Assembly: GCF_036226525.1 (NCBI RefSeq)
Contig: NZ_CP108487.1
Coordinates: 3,100,001-3,164,000, forward strand
Length of the DNA: 64,000 nucleotides
Direction of reading: 5' to 3'
Source of the DNA: Kribbella sp. NBC_01245
GTDB lineage: Bacteria; Actinomycetota; Actinomycetes; Propionibacteriales; Kribbellaceae
Part shown: one piece after another, positions 1 through 9,958 of the stretch
Position numbering within the stretch: position 1 is the stretch's first letter
Layout: the number at the start of each line of letters is the position of its first letter
The notes under the pieces: model-generated
Database searches by the model: none
Told to the model about the DNA's origin: nothing
The model's input: the letters and a program-made list of their open reading frames with translations, nothing else
Translations under genes and position numbers: made by a program

Positions 1-1
1 C

Positions 2-103
2 TACTCGTGGCTGGTCGGTCTGGCCGTCGGGTTCGTGGTCTTCCTTGCTCTCTCAAGGACTGGGCGGTTGGGCGCGCGTCAACGCTCTGCTGTGGTTCGT
101 TGA
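2..103 (+). CDS. C-terminal end of a membrane protein, probably a permease (partial)
   Basis: An open frame enters from the left edge and ends at TGA 101-103, giving 33 visible residues. They begin YSWLVGLAVGFVVFLALSR and end with a basic tail (GARQRSAVVR). This is one hydrophobic helix followed by positive charges, as at the C-terminus of an inner-membrane transporter. The wording resembles NCS1 nucleobase permeases, but that family guess is weak. The stop lies 16 bases before the likely start of the next gene, which argues against the longer N-terminus that is open for that gene. Confidence 0.5.
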   Translation, partial: YSWLVGLAVGFVVFLALSRTGRLGARQRSAVVR

Positions 104-119
104 TGGTTACGGTAGTGCG

Positions 120-950
120 GTGACCGATCGCTATGGCTCAGACGTCCTCGCGGGTGACTGGAACAAACCGAAGAACGGCCGCACGGTCGACCTCGAGATC
201 TCCAAAGGACTCGTCGTCGAGGAACCGTCCTCCGGCTTCGTCGGCGCGGTGGTCCGTTGGGAACACGGCGTCGTCGATCTCGAAGACCGGCACGGCCAGG
301 TGCGGACGTACCCACTCGGCCCCGGCTTCTGGGTGGACGGCAAGCCCGTTGCTCTGAAGGCTCCCGCCAAGGCCGGCCCGGTCGCCCCTAGCCGTACGGC
401 GTCTGGGTCCGTGGCCGTATCGGGTGTGAAGGCGCGAGTGGCGCGAGCAGGGCGGATCTACGTCGAAGGCCGTCACGACGCGGAACTGGTGGAGAAGGTC
501 TGGGGCGACGACCTCCGCATCGAGGGCGTCGTCGTCGAATACCTCGAAGGCATCGACGACCTCCCGTCGATCGTCTCATCGTTCGATCCTGGGCCTGGCC
601 GTCATCTGGGGGTGCTGGTCGACCATCTGGTGCCCGGGTCGAAGGAGTCGAAGATCGCGGCCCAGGTGACCGGGGACCACGTGCTGGTCGTCGGCCACCC
701 GTTCATCGACATCTGGGAAGCGGTCAAACCGTCATCCCTTGGCATCGCCGCCTGGCCGAAAATCCCGCACGGCCAATCCTGGAAACACGGCATCCTCGAA
801 ACCTTCGGCTGGCCGTCTACCACCCAAGCGGACGTGGCGGCCGCCTGGAAACACATCCTCGGCAAGGTCACCACCTACGCCGACCTAGAACCAGCCCTCC
901 TAGGCCGCGTCGAAGAACTAATAGACTTCGTCACCACAACCCCGGAATAA
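120..950 (+). CDS. DUF3097 family protein
   Basis: A 276-residue cytoplasmic protein of unknown function, family DUF3097, found across Actinobacteria and often near hemW. The frame is open from position 45. I chose GTG 120 because the product then begins VTDRYGSDVLAGDW, the usual family N-terminus, and because an upstream gene ends at 103. Conserved-looking stretches include IYVEGRHDAELVEKVWGDDLR and LVDHLVPGSKESKIA in the middle; these resemble Toprim-like acidic motifs (E in VEGRHD, D in VDHL), so a nucleic-acid role is possible but is inference. Here it is separated from hemW by a LacI gene, an insertion sequence and repeats. Confidence 0.8.
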   Translation: MTDRYGSDVLAGDWNKPKNGRTVDLEISKGLVVEEPSSGFVGAVVRWEHGVVDLEDRHGQVRTYPLGPGFWVDGKPVALKAPAKAGPVAPSRTASGSVAVSGVKARVARAGRIYVEGRHDAELVEKVWGDDLRIEGVVVEYLEGIDDLPSIVSSFDPGPGRHLGVLVDHLVPGSKESKIAAQVTGDHVLVVGHPFIDIWEAVKPSSLGIAAWPKIPHGQSWKHGILETFGWPSTTQADVAAAWKHILGKVTTYADLEPALLGRVEELIDFVTTTPE

Positions 951-969
951 CCCCGCCCCTCCCTTCTTT

Positions 970-1183
970 GCGTTGATTCGTCTGCATCCGCTCGCCCTTT
1001 CCCGCGGCGAGTCGATTGGTCACCGGCGCGGGCGGGCGGATTCGGACGAATCAACGCTAATCGCCTGCGAGGTATGGACTTCTACTCCGGGCTTTTGGTG
1101 GGCACCCGTCCCCCTGAGTTCTTCCGAATTGTCAGGCCGGTCCGGGCCGCGTCAAAGGCAGCGGGCTATCAGGGGGACGGGTG
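970..1183. repeat. Left arm of long inverted repeat flanking the IS30 element
   Basis: Contains a hairpin at 970-1057 (arms 970-997 and 1030-1057, beginning GCGTTGATTCGTCTG and ending GACGAATCAACGC), a spacer, and a second dyad at 1103-1183 bounded by CACCCGTCCCCCT and AGGGGGACGGGTG. From 970 to about 1157 it matches the reverse complement of 3196-3380, with scattered differences. It lies directly 3' of the DUF3097 gene and contains no gene. Confidence 0.85.
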
Positions 1184-1254
1184 AAGTCTGACCGGGTGGG
1201 GTGGTCGCCTGGCGCTGAGGCCTTCGGGCAAGCGAGGGCTAGCGATCGCGAACG

Positions 1255-2904
1255 TGGGTTACCACCCCGCCCATGGCGGGTTCACGTGGTTGTTGCAACA
1301 CCTCGATTTGAGGAGTTGTGATGGTTATGTCGTTTGTGGAGGACAACGAGCGTCACGGTGCTGCCTTGTTGCGGCTGGTGGATTCGGGGGTCGGGGTAGC
1401 GGCTGCGTGTGAGTCGTTGGGGATCGGGCGTGGTCGTGGCTATGAGATCTTGCGGGCTCGTGGCCGTGGTTCGCGTCCGCGCACGGTGATCACTGATGCG
1501 TTGCGGGAGCAGGTCATCGCGGTGTTCAAGGAATCGGGGAACATCACTGGCGCGGGTTCGGCCTGCGGGTTGAGGCATGACACTGCCCGGCGGATCCTTG
1601 TCGTGGCCGGGCTGGTTCCCGCGGTGCGGGCCGTGAAACGCAAGACCCAGGCCAGGGTCCGCCTCGAGGAGTTGCTGGAGGCGGGCTGGTCCATCACGCG
1701 CGCAGCCAAGGAGGTGGGCGTGCATCCGGGTACTGCGCGGGACTGGCATCACGGGGTCCGCAGGGTGGGCAACACGCGGGTCTATCCCGATGGGCGGGTC
1801 GTGGACTACGGCACCACAACCCGATACTCCACTTCCATGACCCCATCAGCTGACGCGGTGATCAGCGACCGTTACCTGTGCCTGGACCAGCGGCTGGCGA
1901 TCGCCGATGGGCGGGTCAACAAACTCACCTTGACCGCGATCGCGGCCGGCATCGGCAAGGACAAGTCCACAGTCTCTCGTGAGATCCGCGCCCACAGTGT
2001 TGAAGGAACCTACCTGCCCCACCAGGCCCACCGCGACGCTGCGGCCGCCAGGGCCCGGCCCAAGACCTCAAAGCTGGTCACCGATCCCGCGTTGCGTGAG
2101 CAGGTCGAGCTGGGTCTGGAGCGGAAGTTGTCGCCGGAGCAGATTTCGAACAGGCTCGTCAAGGACTTCCCCGACGACGAGAGCATGCGCGTGAGCCACG
2201 AGACGATCTACAAGGCGCTCTACTTCCAGGCCCGCGGCGGCCTCAAACGCGAAGTCCAGACCGCGCTGCGCACCGGACGGACCCGCCGCAAACCACAACG
2301 CCAGCCCGGCCAGCGCCAGCACCGGTTCGTCGAGGAGATGATCATGATCTCCGAGCGGCCCGCCGAGGCCGACGATCGCGCGGTTCCCGGCCACTGGGAA
2401 GGCGACCTGATCATGGGCGAGAACAACCGGTCCGCGATCGCCACCCTGGTCGAACGCACCACCCGCTACACGATGCTGGTCCACCTGCCCGGCGGCCACG
2501 ACGCCGAACAGGTCCGCGACGGTCTCATCGCGACGATGAAAACCCTGCCCGGCCATCTGCGCGGCTCGCTGACCTGGGACCAGGGCTGCGAAATGGCCAA
2601 ACACAAACAGTTCTCCATCGCCACCGACATGGCCGTCTACTTCTGCGACCCGCACTCCCCCTGGCAGCGCGGCACCAACGAAAACACCAACGGACTACTG
2701 CGCCAGTACTTCCCCAAGGGCACCGACCTGAGCATCCACGGACCCGAAGACCTCGAACACGTCGCCCAAGAACTCAACGGGCGACCACGCAAAACGCTCG
2801 ACTGGGACACCCCAGCCGAACGCCTACGTGATCTACTCACCACCTAGAAACCAACCCGGTGTTGCAACGACCCCTCGAAACCGCCCATTCGGGGTGGTAA
2901 CCCA
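1255..2904 (+). mobile_element. IS30-family insertion sequence
   Basis: About 1.65 kb, bounded by imperfect terminal inverted repeats. The left end begins TGGGTTACCACCCCG and the right end closes CGGGGTGGTAACCCA; inside these, a second matching block reads TTGCAACACC on the left and GGTGTTGCAA on the right. One transposase gene fills it. I see no convincing target-site duplication next to the ends. The element sits between two inverted copies of a host palindromic repeat (970-1183 and 3112-3380). Both termini and the DDE residues are present, so it may still be functional. Confidence 0.85.
1321..2847 (+). CDS. IS30-family transposase
   Basis: A 508-residue DDE transposase that cuts and rejoins the IS ends. 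The N-terminal 200 residues hold several helix-turn-helix-like segments (for example SITRAAKEVGVHPGTARDW and LTAIAAGIGKDKSTVSREI, the latter typical of IS30). The catalytic rve-type domain follows: first Asp in GHWEGDLIMG, second in LTWDQGCEM, Glu in NENTNGLLRQYFPKG. The length is above the roughly 380 residues of IS30 itself because of the extra N-terminal HTH region. ATG 1321 follows AGGAG (1311-1315) by five bases; GTG 1318 is the alternative. The frame is intact. Confidence 0.9.
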   Translation: MVMSFVEDNERHGAALLRLVDSGVGVAAACESLGIGRGRGYEILRARGRGSRPRTVITDALREQVIAVFKESGNITGAGSACGLRHDTARRILVVAGLVPAVRAVKRKTQARVRLEELLEAGWSITRAAKEVGVHPGTARDWHHGVRRVGNTRVYPDGRVVDYGTTTRYSTSMTPSADAVISDRYLCLDQRLAIADGRVNKLTLTAIAAGIGKDKSTVSREIRAHSVEGTYLPHQAHRDAAAARARPKTSKLVTDPALREQVELGLERKLSPEQISNRLVKDFPDDESMRVSHETIYKALYFQARGGLKREVQTALRTGRTRRKPQRQPGQRQHRFVEEMIMISERPAEADDRAVPGHWEGDLIMGENNRSAIATLVERTTRYTMLVHLPGGHDAEQVRDGLIATMKTLPGHLRGSLTWDQGCEMAKHKQFSIATDMAVYFCDPHSPWQRGTNENTNGLLRQYFPKGTDLSIHGPEDLEHVAQELNGRPRKTLDWDTPAERLRDLLTT

Positions 2905-2985
2905 CCTTCCAGACAGCTAGCCACTGGCTGGGCTACCTGCTTGGCCGCAAACGCACGACTCCGCGCGCTTCGACGACCGAGCGTG

Positions 2986-3048
2986 CATCTTCCTGAGCGA
3001 ACTGGACGTTTTCACGGCCGAAAAACGTCCAGTCTGCTCAGGAAGATG
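2986..3048. repeat. 63-bp imperfect palindrome between IS and right repeat arm
   Basis: Arms CATCTTCCTGAGC...CTGGACGTTTT and AAAACGTCCAG...GCTCAGGAAGATG face each other across an 8-base loop, with one 3-base internal mismatch. The sequence differs from the hairpin family at 970 and 3294. It could be a separate short mobile palindrome or a strong RNA hairpin. No gene overlaps it. Confidence 0.75.
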
Positions 3049-3111
3049 GCGCCCGGACACGGCACCACCTGACGCGGCAGCGCCACGCAATCCCCACACC
3101 CGGTCCGACTC

Positions 3112-3380
3112 CACCCGTCCCCCTAATGGGTGCCGCCTTTGGCCGGTTCGGGCCGGGTCAAGGGCGCGTCAGCGTCGGCGGTAGCCGATGAAACCCTTGA
3201 CGCGGCCCGAACCGGCCTGACAATTCGGAAGAACTCAGGGGGACGGGTGCCACCAAAAGACTCGGCCGGAAGTCCATACCTGGCAGGCGATTAGCGTTGA
3301 TTCGTCCGAATCCGCCCGCCTGCGTTGTCGTACATCTGAACCGCCGCCGATTGGGCGAGCGGATGCAGACGAATCAACGC
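3112..3380. repeat. Right arm of long inverted repeat flanking the IS30 element
   Basis: Holds a dyad at 3112-3249 (CACCCGTCCCCCT to AGGGGGACGGGTG) and a hairpin at 3294-3380 with arms beginning GCGTTGATTCGTCCG and ending GCAGACGAATCAACGC. Read on the minus strand it matches 970 to about 1157, including the spacer words CTAATCGCCTG and AGGTATGGACTTC and the ACTCAGGGGGACGGGTG junction. It lies 27 bases beyond the stop of the LacI gene and may serve as that gene's 3' structure. Confidence 0.85.
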
Positions 3381-3407
3381 AGGGAAAGGGGGCGGGCGGG
3401 GGGTGGG

Positions 3408-4442
3408 TTAGGCGGAGTCGCGGATTATTAGTTTGGTGTCGAAGAGGGGTGGGCTGGCTTGGGGGGCGCCGTTGATTTTGGCTAGGAGGAGTTCGACTAG
3501 GCGGGCGCCTAGGTCTTCGACTGGTTGGCGGATGGTGGTGAGGCGCGGGGTGGTTGTGGTGGCGAGGACTGAGTCGTCGAAGCCGACTACTGCCACGTCT
3601 TCCGGCACGCGGCGGCCTCGTTCCGACAGGACTCGGAGGGCCGCCGTTGCCATCAGGTCTGACGCTACGAAGAGGCCGTCCAGGTCGGGGTGGGCGGTGA
3701 GGAGTTGGTTCGCCGCCGCCTCGCCGCCGTCGGCCGTGAAGTCGCCGACTGCTACCGCGTCATCTGGCAGACCCGCTTCGGCGAGGACCTCCTTGAAGCC
3801 GGTCAGGCGATCGACGCCGGCGGTCATATCGAGCGGACCCGTGATCGTTCCGATGCGACGGCGTCCGCGCGACAGCAAGTGCTCGACCGCCGTACGCGCA
3901 CCCGCCACGTTGTCGACGTCCACGCTCGTCACCGGTACATCGACGCCCAAAGGCCGGGCGCTGAAGACGATCGGGAGCGAGAGCTGGGCGAGTTCCTTGA
4001 TGATCGTGTCGCGGCCGTGGTGGCTGACGACGATCGCGCCGTCGACGTGTCCTCCGCGCAGGTAGCGCAGCAGTCGCTGGTCGTCGACCTGACCCGGCGC
4101 GGGGGCCGGCTCGATCAGCAGCACCAGCTGGGACGACGTCGGGGCGAGGGCGGTGCTCACGCCGCGCAGGATGCCCGCGAAGAACGGGTCCGAGAAGATG
4201 CGGCTGTCCGGCTCGGGCACCACCAGCGCCACCGAATCGGTACGCCTCGTCACCAGGGCACGGGCGGCCCGGTTCGGCACGTAGCCGAGCTCGATGATCG
4301 CGCGATTGACGGCCTCGACGGTGTGCGGGAGAACCTTGGGCGAGCCGTTGACGACCCGTGACACGGTGGCCCGGGACACGCCCGCGAGCGCCGCCACCTG
4401 TTCAAGGGTGGGAGAGCCCGGGTCCTGCCCTGCGATCGACAT
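3408..4442 (-). CDS. LacI-family transcriptional regulator (CebR-like context)
   Basis: A 344-residue sugar-responsive repressor. An N-terminal HTH (residues about 12-33, TLEQVAALAGVSRATVSRVV) and the hinge segment VPNRAARALVTRR precede a periplasmic-binding-protein-like sensor domain ending VGFDDSVLATTTTPRLTTIRQP. The start ATG 4442 gives the standard LacI N-terminus. About 215 bases upstream is a TGGGAGCGCTCTCA site, one base off the operator of the Streptomyces cellobiose repressor CebR. The stretch between holds the remnant of a sugar ABC permease, so the regulator probably once served a beta-glucoside importer. Present targets in this window are not evident. Confidence 0.88.
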   Translation of the reverse strand: MSIAGQDPGSPTLEQVAALAGVSRATVSRVVNGSPKVLPHTVEAVNRAIIELGYVPNRAARALVTRRTDSVALVVPEPDSRIFSDPFFAGILRGVSTALAPTSSQLVLLIEPAPAPGQVDDQRLLRYLRGGHVDGAIVVSHHGRDTIIKELAQLSLPIVFSARPLGVDVPVTSVDVDNVAGARTAVEHLLSRGRRRIGTITGPLDMTAGVDRLTGFKEVLAEAGLPDDAVAVGDFTADGGEAAANQLLTAHPDLDGLFVASDLMATAALRVLSERGRRVPEDVAVVGFDDSVLATTTTPRLTTIRQPVEDLGARLVELLLAKINGAPQASPPLFDTKLIIRDSA

Positions 4443-4529
4443 CAGACCGCTCCTTCGTTCGTGGTTCTCATCGGTTCGCAGCAGCTTCGCACAACGGTAA
4501 GCCCAGCGGGCGAGGCACGGCGGATGTCA

Positions 4530-4615
4530 TCAACCCTTGACCGCTCCTTGCCTGATTCCGGCGACCAACTGGATTCCCCGGCACCCGGAAGACGACGGCG
4601 GGGACTGGGGCGCAT
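4530..4615 (-). pseudogene. Remnant of a carbohydrate ABC importer operon
   Basis: On the minus strand, 4577 to 4530 encodes IQLVAGIRQGAVKG followed by TGA, the characteristic C-terminus of MalG-type sugar permeases (compare VMVGAVKG at the end of the permease at 56778). Just upstream is a good initiation site: CTCCCCT on the plus strand (4626-4632) is an AGGGGAG ribosome site ten bases before ATG 4615, after which only about a dozen residues (MRPSPRRRLPG) remain before the permease tail in another frame. The simplest reading is an internal deletion that joined the start of one operon gene to the end of the last one. This is inference from short sequence. Confidence 0.5.
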
Positions 4616-4656
4616 GGTGGTTTTACTCCCCTGCGGATCGGTGAAAGTGAGGATGG

Positions 4657-4670
4657 TGGGAGCGCTCTCA
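4657..4670. promoter_or_regulatory. LacI/CebR-type operator
   Basis: TGGGAGCGCTCTCA is a near-perfect dyad. The published CebR operator of Streptomyces is TGGGAGCGCTCCCA, so 13 of 14 positions match. It stands upstream of the orphan initiation site at 4615 and about 215 bases upstream of the LacI-family gene, the expected place for control of the lost transporter operon and possibly of the regulator itself. Confidence 0.6.
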
Positions 4671-4754
4671 TGGCTGAGGGTCATGAGTTTCACGGCTCCG
4701 AATGCAAGGTGTCAACCCCCAATGCCGAACCCCGGACGCGTCACCGACCAACGC

Positions 4755-4815
4755 GCGGCCGCCACGTCGCCGATGTGCGGCCGCCACGTTGCCGATGTGC
4801 GGCCGCCACGTTGCG
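4755..4815. repeat. 22-bp tandem repeat, about 2.7 copies
   Basis: The unit is close to TGCGGCCGCCACGTTGCCGA plus TG. Copies follow each other without spacers and run straight into the hairpin that begins at 4813. No gene covers it. Confidence 0.75.
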
Positions 4816-5042
4816 TTGATTCGTCTGCATCCGCTCGCCCATTCCGCGACGGGTTCGCGTGGAAACGGACGTGGGCGGGCGGATTCGGACGAATCAACGC
4901 CGGCGCCTGCGCGGTATCGCCACCCGGGTGGTCGGGTCGTACTGGGCGGGCGTTGGCGACGATTGGTCCGAATTCGCCCGCCTACGTGGGCGATCGAACG
5001 ACCCGCCGCGGAATGGGCGAGCGAATCCAGACCAATCGACGC
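4813..5042. repeat. Nested double-hairpin repeat, copy 2
   Basis: Two hairpins face each other: 4813-4900 (arms starting GCGTTGATTCGTCTG and ending GGACGAATCAACGC) and 4966-5042 (starting GCGACGATTGGTCCG and ending AGACCAATCGACGC). The outer arms resemble each other in inverted orientation, as do the inner arms, so the whole block is one diverged palindrome. The first bases of its spacer (GCGCCTGCGCGGTATCG) resemble the spacer next to the hairpin at 970 (TCGCCTGCGAGGTATGG). It lies 3' of hemW. Confidence 0.85.
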
Positions 5043-5045
5043 AAC

Positions 5046-5275
5046 GTGGAGGGTCCCCGCCGCGGTGTGGAGGGTCCCGCCCGCGTGGAGGGTCCCCGCC
5101 GCGTGGAGGGTCCCCGCCGCGTGGAGGGTTCCCGCCGCGGTTGGAGGTCCCCGCCGTGCTGTGGAGGGTTCCCGCCGCGTTGGAGGGTCCTCGCCCTGCT
5201 GTGGAGGGTTCCCGCCGCGTTGGAGGGTCCTCGCCCTGATGTGGAGGGGTCTCGCCGCGTTGGAGGGTTCCGCTG
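5046..5275. repeat. Imperfect 18-21-bp minisatellite
   Basis: About a dozen head-to-tail variants of GTGGAGGGTCCCCGCCGC, some reading TTGGAGGGTCCTCGCC or TGTGGAGGGTTCCCGCC. The units are contiguous and variable, unlike a CRISPR array, which has conserved repeats and unique spacers. It starts four bases after the double hairpin and ends about 20 bases before the hemW stop codon. Every frame across it is glycine/arginine/proline-rich and looks like a non-coding shadow. Confidence 0.85.
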
Positions 5276-5296
5276 GCCGTTGGGCGGGAGGGGGCG

Positions 5297-6511
5297 TTAG
5301 GGGAGGAGGTCGCGGATTATGGCGTCGGCTAGGAGGCGGCCGGGGCGGGTTAGGGAGAGGCGGGGGCCGGGGGCGAGGGTTAGGAGGCCTCGGGCCAGGG
5401 CGTCGGCGGCGGCTTTGTGGCCGAGGTCGTCGAGGAGGGAGGCGGGGAGGCCGGAGCGGAGGCGGAGTTCGAGGAGGACTCGTTCTACTCGGCGGGTTTC
5501 GGCATCCAGGAGTTCACGGGCGTACGCCGGGGATACGCCAGACGCGAGGCGTTCGGCGTACGCCGTGGGGTGTTTGACGTTCCACCAGCGCACGCCGCCG
5601 ACGTGGCTGTGGGCGCCGGGGCCGATCCCCCACCACGTGTCGCCGCGCCAGTAGAGCTCGTTGTGCCGGCACCGGGCGTCATCACGACGCGCCCAGTTGG
5701 ACACCTCGTACCACTCGAGCCCGGCGGCGGTCAGGAGGTCGTCGGCCAGCTCGTACTTGTCGGCCAAGTCGTCGTCATCCGGCATCGGCAATTCCCCACG
5801 ACGGATCCGCCGAGCCAACTGCGTCCCGTCCTCGACGATCAACGCATACGCACTCACGTGATCCGGATCCGCCGACAACGCCGACTCCAGCGAGACTCGC
5901 CAATCCTCCAGCGACTCCCCCGGCGTACCGTAAATCAAGTCCAAATTGACGTGCTCAAACCCAGCAGCGGACGCCTCCCGAACGGCCTCCAACGCACGCC
6001 CAGGAGTGTGCTGCCGATCCAAAATCTGCAACACATGCGGCGAAGCACTCTGCATCCCAAAGGACACCCGGTTGAACCCAGCCTCACGCAATAAAGCCAA
6101 CGACCGAGGCGAGACCGACTCCGGGTTGGCCTCGGTGGTGACTTCGGCATCCGGCGCCAACCCGAACTCGTCCCGTACGGCGGCCAGCATCCGGCCGAGG
6201 TCCTCGGCCGGCAGGAGCGTCGGCGTACCGCCCCCGAAGAACACCGTGTCGACCGGACGCCCGAGATCCCCGAGCACCTTCCGGGCCAGCCGGACCTCGG
6301 CGACAGCGACCGAGGCGTACGACGCCTGGGAACCGCCGCCGCCAAGCTCCTTGGCGGTATACGTGTTGAAGTCGCAATACCCACACCGGGCAGCGCAGAA
6401 CGGCACGTGCAGGTAGAACCCGAACGGCCTGGTCCGAGCCTCCGCTAAAGATGCCGAGGGCAACGACCCGTCGGTCGGCGGCGGGTCGCCCTCGGGCAGT
6501 GTGGATGGCAC
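5297..6511 (-). CDS. hemW: Radical SAM heme chaperone HemW
   Basis: A 404-residue cytoplasmic radical-SAM protein that binds heme and a 4Fe-4S cluster and hands heme to target enzymes. The cluster motif is CAARCGYCDF (Cys about 39, 43, 46). The residue after the third Cys pair is Phe, not Cys, which separates HemW from true oxygen-independent coproporphyrinogen oxidase. FFGGGTPTLLP (the SAM-contact GGGTP) and a HemW C-terminal domain follow. GTG 6511 is chosen because GTAGG lies seven bases upstream; ATG 6538 would overlap the end of the upstream acyl-CoA synthetase gene. The gene is probably co-transcribed with it, since their ends abut at 6511/6522. Confidence 0.9.
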   Translation of the reverse strand: MPSTLPEGDPPPTDGSLPSASLAEARTRPFGFYLHVPFCAARCGYCDFNTYTAKELGGGGSQASYASVAVAEVRLARKVLGDLGRPVDTVFFGGGTPTLLPAEDLGRMLAAVRDEFGLAPDAEVTTEANPESVSPRSLALLREAGFNRVSFGMQSASPHVLQILDRQHTPGRALEAVREASAAGFEHVNLDLIYGTPGESLEDWRVSLESALSADPDHVSAYALIVEDGTQLARRIRRGELPMPDDDDLADKYELADDLLTAAGLEWYEVSNWARRDDARCRHNELYWRGDTWWGIGPGAHSHVGGVRWWNVKHPTAYAERLASGVSPAYARELLDAETRRVERVLLELRLRSGLPASLLDDLGHKAAADALARGLLTLAPGPRLSLTRPGRLLADAIIRDLLP

Positions 6512-6521
6512 ACGGTCAAGC

Positions 6522-8354
<1,833 letters not shown>

Positions 8355-8516
8355 GCGGGCCTCCCCAGGCACTAAGTAACCGCACGGTAGTGGGTTTGCC
8401 CCTTACCTGACTACGGTCATCGCCCGCCCATACGCACCATCTCGATTACGTTTTCGCATCATGCGCGCACGAGTTGTGGCCCTGATCTCACTCGGCGCGA
8501 CGCCCGCACACGGCTA

Positions 8517-8552
8517 CCTACGCACCGCCAGCGAGTTGTCGCGGTGCGTAGG
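8517..8552 (-). terminator. Terminator hairpin after asd
   Basis: Perfect 12-bp stem (CCTACGCACCGC with GCGGTGCGTAGG) around a 12-base loop, 14 bases beyond the asd stop on the minus strand. There is no strong U-tract, which is common for high-GC actinobacterial terminators. Confidence 0.7.
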
Positions 8553-8565
8553 CGAGCAGGTTGAC

Positions 8566-9892
<1,327 letters not shown>

Positions 9893-9958
9893 AGGTGCTC
9901 CTTCAGAAGTCGTCAATCGTTCCGCAGATGAGAACAGGCTCCCATCATATGGAACTGC

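Noticed and set aside
970..3380. Composite transposon bounded by long inverted repeats
   Set aside because: The arms carry no gene and belong to a repeat family found elsewhere without IS; the IS has its own ends inside.
5046..5275. Possible CRISPR array
   Set aside because: Units are contiguous and variable with no unique spacers, and no cas gene is present.
4461..5577. Long plus-strand frames over the repeats and hemW end
   Set aside because: They translate tandem repeats into Arg/Gly/Pro runs and lack family features; they are shadows.
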